From: Terriglobus sp.
GTDB lineage: Bacteria; Acidobacteriota; Terriglobia; Terriglobales; Acidobacteriaceae
DNA length: 10,434 nt
Direction of reading: 5' to 3'
Assembly: GCA_023265355.1 (NCBI GenBank)
Contig: JAHFTZ010000036.1
Location: 1-10,434, forward strand
Shown here piece after piece: positions 1 through 7,802 of the stretch (its first letter is position 1; every line of letters starts with the position of its first letter). The notes under the pieces are model-generated. The model was not told where the DNA came from. It searched no databases and was given only the letters and a program-made list of their open reading frames with translations. Both the position numbers and the translations under genes were made by a program.

Positions 1-2132
<2,132 letters not shown>

Positions 2133-2210
2133 GGTTTGTGTGTGCGCCCCGCGCACCACACCCATTCGTTTTCACACACAGGCGCGCGCCGGAGCCGCAA
2201 TCCTCACGAT

Positions 2211-2219
2211 AGCATAGCA
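2211..2219 (-). promoter_or_regulatory. Possible extended -10 promoter element for valS
   Basis: Read on the minus strand this is TGCTATGCT, an extended -10 (TGn followed by TATGCT, 4 of 6 matches to TATAAT). It would start transcription near 2204 and leave a leader of about 70 nt before the valS ATG. No good -35 hexamer is seen at 16-18 bp. This is a motif match only, in the 113-bp divergent gap between valS and the next gene. Confidence 0.3.
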
Positions 2220-2245
2220 ATCACCCGGAATTGACAGGAGCCACC

Positions 2246-2740
2246 ATGCCGCTGCGCCGCCCCACCCTCATCCTCGCTCTCCTGCTCGCCGCCGCCCCGG
2301 CTACCATGCACGCGCGCGACCGCGTGGGTGCTTTTACGACCTTCACGGTTTCGGGAGAGGAGGCCAACGACGTGGTCTGCGCCTTCTGCACCATTAAAAT
2401 CGACGGACCCATCCATGGCGACCTCGTCACCGCCTTCTCCGACGTAACAGTAGCCGACAACACCGAACTAGGAAAAGATACCGTCACAGCCTTCACCGAT
2501 CTACACTTCGGCGAGAACGTAACCGTGGGCAAAGATCTCGTCGCCTTCGGCAGCTTCGGCGAACTTCCCGCTTCTACGGTCGTCCACGGAGACCGCGTGG
2601 TCATCCCGGCGTGGCTGGCCTTCCTCTTTGCCCTGATCCCCTTCGCCATCCCCGCAGGCATCATCTACCTGATCATCCGCCTCGTCCGCGGCCGCCAGAC
2701 CTACGCCTACGTCCCGCCCCCAGGCTACCCCCGCATCTAG
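2246..2740 (+). CDS. Small secreted/membrane protein with bactofilin-like beta-helix repeats
   Basis: A 164-residue protein of unknown function. The start is the ATG at 2246, because AGGAG lies 5 nt upstream at 2236-2240; an in-frame TTG at 2231 would place that ribosome site inside the gene. Residues 1-23 look like a signal peptide (RR, then LILALLLAAAPAT, ending MHA). Residues about 41-120 hold four or five turns of an 18-19 residue repeat, seen as GDLVTAFSDVTV (59-70), GKDTVTAFTDLHF (77-89) and GKDLVAFGSF (96-105). This glycine/valine rhythm is typical of bactofilin-like parallel beta-helices. A CAFC pair (C45, C48) sits in the first turn. One strong membrane segment spans residues 122-147, followed by a basic stretch and a Pro/Tyr tail, so the repeat domain probably faces the periplasm with the tail inside. 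It stands alone, convergent with the gene ending at 2870. A link to polymer-forming cytoskeletal proteins is inferred from the repeat pattern only. Confidence 0.85.
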   Translation: MPLRRPTLILALLLAAAPATMHARDRVGAFTTFTVSGEEANDVVCAFCTIKIDGPIHGDLVTAFSDVTVADNTELGKDTVTAFTDLHFGENVTVGKDLVAFGSFGELPASTVVHGDRVVIPAWLAFLFALIPFAIPAGIIYLIIRLVRGRQTYAYVPPPGYPRI

Positions 2741-2869
2741 AAGCTGATTTTGCCCCGCCACTCACTTTTGTCACCCCACCACACCGTCATCTCGACCGGA
2801 GCGACGGCTTTATCGTCGCGTAGCGGAGAGATCTGCTTCTCTCCCGCGATCTGCGGCGGAAACCATCTT
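2741..2869. repeat. Repeat-like hairpin element in a convergent intergenic gap
   Basis: This 129-bp gap separates two converging genes and I see no gene in it. From about 2785 to 2856 it resembles, from memory, a dispersed non-coding repeat common in Acidobacteria genomes: GTCATCTCGACCGGAGCGAC at 2786-2805, continuing into TAGCGGAGAGATCTGCTTCT (2821-2840). It contains a perfect 6-bp stem with a 7-nt loop, GCGACG (2801-2806) and CGTCGC (2814-2819). The hairpin lacks a T-run, so it is not a classical terminator, though it could slow polymerase on either strand. Assignment to a repeat family needs a genome-wide copy count. Confidence 0.5.
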
Positions 2870-3841
2870 TTAATGCGCTACCGCTTTCGCCCACAAGAGA
2901 AACGGACCTCCCGGCTCAAAACGGTTCGTGGTTCCTGTGATCTGAATCGAATAGCGCTGACCCGCAAGGCGGGCAAGCTCCTTGTCCGTGGGGTCAAAAA
3001 AGATGGTACGGCTGTGATCGGCATGATCGACCACCGTAATCTCCGGAATGGGAAGGGGCGTCCCATCCACCAGATTCAGTCGTCTCTGATTCACTGTTGC
3101 TGCGGACGGAACGGCTCTCGTCGTTCCGGAAGTGATGCTGGTCGAGGTCGCAATCTTCCACGCCAGTTCTTCATTGTCTGGGTTGGTCTTCGGAAGATAA
3201 GGCCAGGTCACTCCCAGAAGGATCCCGGATACTTCTTCCATTTGTCCGTCCCTTGGCCGGAACAGACGATAACCATACGACACGCCGCCCCACGCAGGAT
3301 GCCCCGCGGTGATTGAATCAAGAATCAGCGCTCGCCCATCCTGTCCTCTGGCGATCTCACGAACCCCCTGTGTCTCCGTACGGAAATAACCTTCAACACG
3401 CCAGGGATTGGGCATGCCGCTCCCGTCGATCAGAAAGATCGTGAGTCTCGAATTGTATCCACCACTTGAATCGCCTCCGAAGGTAACTACAACTAAATCT
3501 TCCACGCCGTCGTTATCCAGATCCCCTTTGTAGATCACGCATCCAAACCCGGGCGAATAATCCAAAGCCGTACTCCACCTTGCTTTCACACCTGGAATAG
3601 AACTTATAAAGATGTCTTTCTCCACGTTGATCTGAACGTCCCCAACCTTGACGGGCTGCACGCCCGCCTCGCACCCCGAAACCTTCACGAGAGGAAAAAG
3701 TGGCTGGATCAAACTGTCAACCGGCGTTTCATAATGTTTCACTGTTGGAGGATGGAAGTCCTGCGCACGGCACGCTTCAGGGCCTGACGGGATCATGAGA
3801 CCGCATACGAGAACTAGCGGCAGGAAAGATATCGCCTTCAT
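2870..3841 (-). CDS. Secreted protein with a DxDxDG calcium-binding (FG-GAP/VCBS-like) loop
   Basis: A 323-residue exported protein of unknown function. The start is taken at the ATG at 3841: GGAG lies 6 nt upstream, and the protein then opens with a signal peptide (MKAISFLPLVLVCGLMIPSG, cleavage probably after A26, CRA/Q). A longer in-frame reading from 3925 would run back into the esterase gene and lacks this logic. One clear motif is KGDLDNDGVEDLVVV (105-119), with D107, D109, D111 and D115 spaced as in the calcium loops of FG-GAP/VCBS repeats; only one copy is present, so it is not a full propeller. No catalytic motif is recognised in the rest. It begins 26 bp after the esterase stop and is probably co-transcribed with it, so a role near the same extracellular substrate is possible but unproven. 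The DNA looks less GC-rich than its neighbours, especially around 3450-3720. Confidence 0.85.
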   Translation of the reverse strand: MKAISFLPLVLVCGLMIPSGPEACRAQDFHPPTVKHYETPVDSLIQPLFPLVKVSGCEAGVQPVKVGDVQINVEKDIFISSIPGVKARWSTALDYSPGFGCVIYKGDLDNDGVEDLVVVTFGGDSSGGYNSRLTIFLIDGSGMPNPWRVEGYFRTETQGVREIARGQDGRALILDSITAGHPAWGGVSYGYRLFRPRDGQMEEVSGILLGVTWPYLPKTNPDNEELAWKIATSTSITSGTTRAVPSAATVNQRRLNLVDGTPLPIPEITVVDHADHSRTIFFDPTDKELARLAGQRYSIQITGTTNRFEPGGPFLLWAKAVAH

Positions 3842-3867
3842 CCGGATCTCCACCTCATACTTCACTC

Positions 3868-5058
3868 CTACTTCGTAAACAACAACGGCGCCAGCGTAAT
3901 CAGATTCTCCCGCCACACCAGCCACGTGTGCATCCCGGGCGTTTCATTCACCTGCACATCGCCCTTCACGTTCGCCTTCGCCCACTCGCCCAAAGAGCGA
4001 TTCGCCGTAATCAGAGTGTCCTCCGTTCCGCAGCTCATCCAGAAGAGCTTTAGCGGAGCCTTCGATCTCCCCGCGTAAACCTTGTCGTAGTCTTTGCACA
4101 CCACAGCCGACGACATTGCGCCAACGTATCCGAAGACATCAGGATGATTCAGGCCCGTGAACAGCGTGTGTCCTCCACCCATCGAAAGCCCCGCGATCGC
4201 CCGGTGCGCAGGGTCGCGCGCGATGTTGTACCGCGCCTCCACCATGGGAAGGATCTCGCCAATCAACTGGTCCGCAAACATCTCCTGGTTCCTGACAGGC
4301 ACGGCATAATCGCCACTCCAGACATTCAACCCCTTGGAGATCATGTCCATGGTTCCGTAAGCCAGGGGCATCACGATCACCATAGGCTTCACCTTGCCCT
4401 GCGCAATCATGTTGTCCAAAATGTAGTTCGCCTGTCCAGACGCCCACCATCCGGACGCATCGTCCGAGTAGCCGTGCAGGAGATAGAGCACGGGATACTT
4501 GTCTTTTCGCTTGGCGTCGTATCCCGGCGGTGTGTAAACCCACAGGTCCCGATCCGCCTGCGAACCGTCGTTCACCCTCTTCGAAACGTACAGGTGGTGT
4601 GTCACCTCTCCGTGAGGAACATCCGTCCGCTCCCAAAGCATCGCAGGCGATCCCGGCACGGGAGCCACGCTCGAAGGGTTCTGCAGGTTGGGCCGGATAT
4701 TCGGATCCATCGGGTCCATCAGCCGAACGCCGTCCACCACGAGACGATAGCCATAGTTCTCCGGCGAAAGCGGTTCCGTGGTGAGGGACCATATCCCGGC
4801 CTCGTCACGCACCAGTGGAATCAGGTCTCTTCTTCCTTCCAGCTGCAACTGCACCGTCTTGGCATTGGGGTCTTTATAGCGGAAGGTCACTGTCCGGTCC
4901 GGGTGGACTTCGGGAGACTTCAGGGGCATCGCCGCTGCACGTGCAGGTGGATCGACGGAAACGGCACGCTTCGGAGCTTCGGGAGCGGGCGTCTGTGCTG
5001 CGGCGGAACCAGCAAACAGTACGCCAAAGAAAAAGACAGAAACAAACCGAGTCATCAT
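3868..5058 (-). CDS. Secreted CE1-type (feruloyl/acetyl-xylan-like) esterase
   Basis: A 396-residue alpha/beta-hydrolase of the esterase D / carbohydrate esterase family 1 group. Residues 1-21 form a signal peptide (FVSVFFFGVLFAGSAAA, cleavage before Q22). Residues about 45-135 look like an Ig-like E-set (CBM48-type) domain: TVTFRYKDPNAKTVQLQLEG (56-75), then NYGYRLVVDG. The esterase domain covers about 150-393: LYLLHGYSDD (191-200) supplies the oxyanion region, GLSMG (290-294) carries nucleophile S292, and GTED (D347) and GMHTW (H377) complete the triad. This architecture is known from feruloyl and acetyl-xylan esterases that remove ester groups from plant polysaccharides; enterochelin-esterase-like activity is a less likely alternative. 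The substrate cannot be read from sequence. The start at 5058 (ATGATG) has a weak ribosome site, but an in-frame stop lies shortly upstream. It is the first gene of a two-gene unit with the calcium-loop protein. Confidence 0.92.
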   Translation of the reverse strand: MMTRFVSVFFFGVLFAGSAAAQTPAPEAPKRAVSVDPPARAAAMPLKSPEVHPDRTVTFRYKDPNAKTVQLQLEGRRDLIPLVRDEAGIWSLTTEPLSPENYGYRLVVDGVRLMDPMDPNIRPNLQNPSSVAPVPGSPAMLWERTDVPHGEVTHHLYVSKRVNDGSQADRDLWVYTPPGYDAKRKDKYPVLYLLHGYSDDASGWWASGQANYILDNMIAQGKVKPMVIVMPLAYGTMDMISKGLNVWSGDYAVPVRNQEMFADQLIGEILPMVEARYNIARDPAHRAIAGLSMGGGHTLFTGLNHPDVFGYVGAMSSAVVCKDYDKVYAGRSKAPLKLFWMSCGTEDTLITANRSLGEWAKANVKGDVQVNETPGMHTWLVWRENLITLAPLLFTK

Positions 5059-5100
5059 GCGCGCAGTCTACCAGTCGGAAACGCGGCCAGTCTTCAGCGC

Positions 5101-5141
5101 AGCAAAAAGCCGACTCCCAAAAAGGGAATCGGCTTTTTGCT
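5101..5141 (-). terminator. Strong bidirectional rho-independent terminator
   Basis: A perfect 13-bp inverted repeat, AGCAAAAAGCCGA (5101-5113) and TCGGCTTTTTGCT (5129-5141), is extended inward after one mismatch by TCCC/GGGA around an AAAAA loop. Because the stem carries A5 on one side and T5 on the other, it gives a GC-rich hairpin followed by a U-run on either strand. It lies 10 bp beyond the stop of the BamD-like gene (stop at 5152) and about 40 bp before the esterase start, so it most likely ends the upstream minus-strand transcript and makes the esterase pair a separate unit. Confidence 0.9.
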
Positions 5142-5151
5142 GACTCGCTTA

Positions 5152-6942
5152 CTAGAAAGGATTGATCTTGTTCAGACCCTTCTTCCTCTTGTGTTTGCTG
5201 CTGGAGGCTTCACCCTTGTCGTAATCAGCTTTGGCTTTGCCCTTGGCTGGAGCAGCCTGACCTACAGGAGTCTGTTGCCCGGCAACTTCGTTGATCTGAT
5301 CGGGAGCCGCGGACGGCTTTTCCGCGGCGGGCAGAGCCTCTGTGTTCGCAGGTCCAACGGCGGTCAGGCCATTGGGCTGAACGGTGGTCTTGGTCGCTCC
5401 GGGCGTCAGAATCTCAACGCCTACGCCGGTTCCAGAGCCAGCCGAAGTGGCTGCAGGCGTCGTCATGTCGACCGCGGCTCCCGTGGGAGCAGCCGCGCCA
5501 TCGGTGCCCTGAACATCGTTCAAAGCCAGCGGTGCAGCACCGGCCGCCGGTGCAGGTGCGGCTGCTGCGTTGGTATCGTCCCCGGCAGGAGCGGGCGCGG
5601 TAGCGGTGTTCGTCGCTGCCGGTGCACCGGGATTCATCGCGCCCGAAAAGTCCGCCATGACCTGACGCGTAACCGTAGGTGCAAGGGTCGGTTTCGGATC
5701 TGCAAGTGCGGGCTCGCCCAGTTTGGAGGCTTGTACCGTATCCGGTCCACGGAAGACAAGGAGCTTCACGCGGTCCTTTAAGCGGTAGGTCTGGCGGCTG
5801 GCTTCGAGTGCCTGGCTGGCCGCGACCTGATCGGCAGTCGGCGTAGGAATAGGACGGCCCAGCGTTTCGAGACGGTCGCGCGCATCCTCCACATGAGCGC
5901 TCGCGGAGTACTGCGTCACCACGCGGCCATAGGCAGCTGCCGCCTGGTCTTCGTAGATCTTTACAAGGCGTGCCTTTGCTCCCTCAGGAAGCTTCATCAC
6001 GCGAACCATACGCGCTTCGGAGGCGAAGGCATCGCCGAGGCCGATCAAGGCTTCGTCCGAGTGACTGAAAAGAGGATACGTATCCACGACTGTCTGGTAG
6101 CGCGCGATGGAGGCCGGCCAGTTCTCGCGTCCTGCATAGAAGGCGGCGATGTTGGTCTCACGTGTCGCCAGAACCTCCTGCACCTCGCGCAGGCGTTGCT
6201 TCGCTCCCGGAATCAGGGTGGAGTCCGGAAACTGCTGCAACATCGTGCGGTACTCTTCCTGCGCATGAACCGCCTTGGTGTAATCGCGATCCGGCGTGTC
6301 CATCTGCTTGAAGTAAATATCGCCTACACGCATCTGGGCCTCTGCGGCCTCAGGTGCGTTCGGGAAGAAGGTGATGAAGTCCTTGTACTCGGTCTCCGCC
6401 TGCGCCAGAGCAGCCGTACCACCCTCGCGGTACCAGCTGTCGGCAAAGGCCAGCTTCGCGCGCATCATGTACTCGGAGTCGGGATAGGTCGCCAGCAGCG
6501 TCTGCAGCTCCAAACGGGCTACGTCGTAGCGTCCACGCTTTGTAGCGGCGACTGCCTTGTCGTAGAGCTGCTTGTCCGGCTGGGACGAATCCAGACCCGC
6601 AAGCGGGTTGTCCTTCTTCAGGCGGTTCAACTTCTGCTGGTCCTTCTTCGTATCCTTCGAAGCGACAACCTTCTCTTCCTTGGCTTTGCGCGTCCGGCCT
6701 CGTTTGTCGGGCTTATTCGCGACCGTCTCCGTAGGCGTCGCCGGAGCTTCCGTCGCCGCTGGCGCTGGAGGATTAGCATCCTGGCCTGTCGGCGTGGCGG
6801 TCGAAGCAGGTGCGGTGCTGGCGGGCGGAGTGGTAGGCTCCTGTGCATACAGCGTGCCTGCCACAAGACCGAAACCGAGGGTCAAACCCATCGCGCCGCG
6901 AACCAGACCGCGCGCACTTCCAAGACGAAGATCTGAAATCAT
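5152..6942 (-). CDS. bamD: BamD-like TPR protein (outer-membrane assembly factor family)
   Basis: A 596-residue exported TPR protein resembling BamD/YfiO, the BAM-complex component that helps insert beta-barrel proteins into the outer membrane. The start is the ATG at 6942, with a full GGAGGAG 5 nt upstream (6948-6954); an in-frame ATG at 6960 would put that site inside the gene. Residues about 15-33 are a signal sequence ending LYA/Q, with no lipobox cysteine, unlike typical BamD lipoproteins. Residues 36-75 are Pro/Thr/Ala-rich and 76-110 strongly basic. Helical repeats run from about 125 to 360, with YfiO-like units such as YDVARLELQTLLATYPDSEY (139-158), AETEYKDFITFFPNAPEAAE (182-201) and YRTMLQQFPDST (231-242). 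After about 410 comes a long Ala/Pro/Thr/Gly-rich region, then a basic tail, KHKRKKGLNKINPF. E. coli BamD is about 245 residues, so the flanks are much expanded. It lies 167 bp downstream of rpe. A general envelope TPR protein is the alternative. Confidence 0.8.
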   Translation of the reverse strand: MISDLRLGSARGLVRGAMGLTLGFGLVAGTLYAQEPTTPPASTAPASTATPTGQDANPPAPAATEAPATPTETVANKPDKRGRTRKAKEEKVVASKDTKKDQQKLNRLKKDNPLAGLDSSQPDKQLYDKAVAATKRGRYDVARLELQTLLATYPDSEYMMRAKLAFADSWYREGGTAALAQAETEYKDFITFFPNAPEAAEAQMRVGDIYFKQMDTPDRDYTKAVHAQEEYRTMLQQFPDSTLIPGAKQRLREVQEVLATRETNIAAFYAGRENWPASIARYQTVVDTYPLFSHSDEALIGLGDAFASEARMVRVMKLPEGAKARLVKIYEDQAAAAYGRVVTQYSASAHVEDARDRLETLGRPIPTPTADQVAASQALEASRQTYRLKDRVKLLVFRGPDTVQASKLGEPALADPKPTLAPTVTRQVMADFSGAMNPGAPAATNTATAPAPAGDDTNAAAAPAPAAGAAPLALNDVQGTDGAAAPTGAAVDMTTPAATSAGSGTGVGVEILTPGATKTTVQPNGLTAVGPANTEALPAAEKPSAAPDQINEVAGQQTPVGQAAPAKGKAKADYDKGEASSSKHKRKKGLNKINPF

Positions 6943-7002
6943 TGAAACTCCTCCGGACATGGCCGCCGCTGCTCGTAAAAGAGCGCGCCATCCGGTGTCC
7001 TT

Positions 7003-7008
7003 ATTCTA
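7003..7008 (-). promoter_or_regulatory. Possible -10 box for the BamD-like gene
   Basis: On the minus strand this reads TAGAAT (5 of 6 matches to TATAAT) and would give a leader of roughly 55 nt before the ATG at 6942. No clear -35 hexamer is found 16-18 bp upstream, so support is weak. It lies within the 167-bp gap (6943-7109) that separates this gene from rpe. Confidence 0.25.
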
Positions 7009-7050
7009 AATCCCCATCCAACCCACGTCCGGTTGCCGGGACTGCAATCT

Positions 7051-7063
7051 GTCTAAATTAGAC
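7051..7063. promoter_or_regulatory. 13-bp palindrome GTCTAAATTAGAC upstream of the BamD-like gene
   Basis: A perfect inverted repeat, GTCTAA and TTAGAC around a single central base, lies in the rpe to BamD-like gap. It is about 43 bp upstream of the candidate -10 box at 7003-7008 and its AT-rich core stands out from the GC-rich surroundings. It has the size and symmetry of a dimeric repressor or activator site. I cannot name the regulator, and no regulator gene is in the window. Confidence 0.3.
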
Positions 7064-7109
7064 CGTTCCCACGCTCCGGTCGATAGCTGCCTTTTTGGCC
7101 GGATATCCG

Positions 7110-7787
7110 TTAGGTGGTCGCGGTTTTGGCCGCCGCGCGTGCCAGTCGCAGAAATTCACGCGCATTCCGCTCGGTTTTGTCTTCCTGAAAGATCGCCGAA
7201 CCGGCCACCAGAAGCTCCGCCCCGGCCTCAACCACTCGTGCGACCGTGTCGTCCGCTATCCCGCCGTCGACCTCAATCCGGAAGTTGAGACCCATCTTCT
7301 GCCGCAGATCGGCCAGGTGAGCCACCTTCTCCGCGCATCGTGGAAGGAACTTCTGCCCTCCGAATCCGGGGTTAACCGTCATCACAAGAACATGATGCAG
7401 CAAAGGAAGGACCTCTACGATGGTCTCCACGGGCGTCGCGGGGTTGATGACTACGCCCGCTTCCATGCCATGTTCGGTAATCAACGAGATCGTCCGGTGC
7501 AGATGCCGACAGACCTCCTGCTGCACGCTCACCCAGTTCGCGCCCGCCGTGGCAAAGGCCGGAATGTACCGGTCAGGGTCTTCGATCATCAGGTGGCAGT
7601 CCAGAGGAAGCGCCGTAATCTTGCGCACCGCAGCCACCACGGGAGGCCCAAACGTAATGTTCGGCACAAAGTGTCCGTCCATCACGTCGATATGGCAGAC
7701 CGTCCCGCCGCCACGCTCCGCACGGGCAATCTCATCTGCGAGATGCCCAAAGTCCGCCGCCAAGATGGAAAACGCCAGCTCAATCAC
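7110..7787 (-). CDS. rpe: Ribulose-phosphate 3-epimerase
   Basis: Cytoplasmic TIM-barrel enzyme that interconverts D-ribulose 5-phosphate and D-xylulose 5-phosphate in the pentose-phosphate (and Calvin) pathway. At 225 residues it has the normal family length. Visible are FSILAADF near the N-terminus, HIDVMDGHFVPNITFGP (32-48) with metal ligand H32 and catalytic D34, DCHLMIEDPDRY with H65, the phosphate-binding loop MTVNPGFGGQKF (136-147), and EVDGGI with catalytic D174. All metal and acid-base residues are present. A usual histidine in the SVHxE segment is replaced by glutamine (SVQQE, 87-91). The start is the GTG at 7787 (ATT just before is the only other option before an in-frame TAG), and the ribosome site is weak. 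It begins 15 bp after the stop of the UvrC-like gene, suggesting co-transcription and perhaps translational coupling. Confidence 0.97.
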   Translation of the reverse strand: MIELAFSILAADFGHLADEIARAERGGGTVCHIDVMDGHFVPNITFGPPVVAAVRKITALPLDCHLMIEDPDRYIPAFATAGANWVSVQQEVCRHLHRTISLITEHGMEAGVVINPATPVETIVEVLPLLHHVLVMTVNPGFGGQKFLPRCAEKVAHLADLRQKMGLNFRIEVDGGIADDTVARVVEAGAELLVAGSAIFQEDKTERNAREFLRLARAAAKTATT

Positions 7788-7802
7788 AATGCCAAAAGTC
7801 TA

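Noticed and set aside
2611..3316. Plus-strand open frames crossing the 2741-2869 gap
   Set aside because: They run through the repeat-like element and antisense to the calcium-loop gene; peptides of this kind are usual spurious translations of the repeat.
3842..3925. N-terminal extension of the calcium-loop protein, overlapping the esterase
   Set aside because: The ATG at 3841 has GGAG 6 nt upstream and starts exactly at a signal peptide; the extension would bury the signal sequence.
4144..5781. Long plus-strand open frame (545 codons)
   Set aside because: It lies antisense to the well-supported esterase and BamD-like genes, crosses the terminator at 5101-5141, and its product is Arg/His-rich without any domain, as expected of a shadow frame in GC-rich DNA.
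5893..6936. Plus-strand open frame (347 codons)
   Set aside because: It is antisense to the TPR region of the BamD-like gene; composition is shadow-like (Arg/Leu/His-rich).
7064..7109. Terminator after rpe
   Set aside because: There is a 10-bp palindrome CGGATATCCG (7100-7109) directly after the stop but no loop-bearing GC stem and no T-run on the minus strand, so read-through into the BamD-like gene remains possible.
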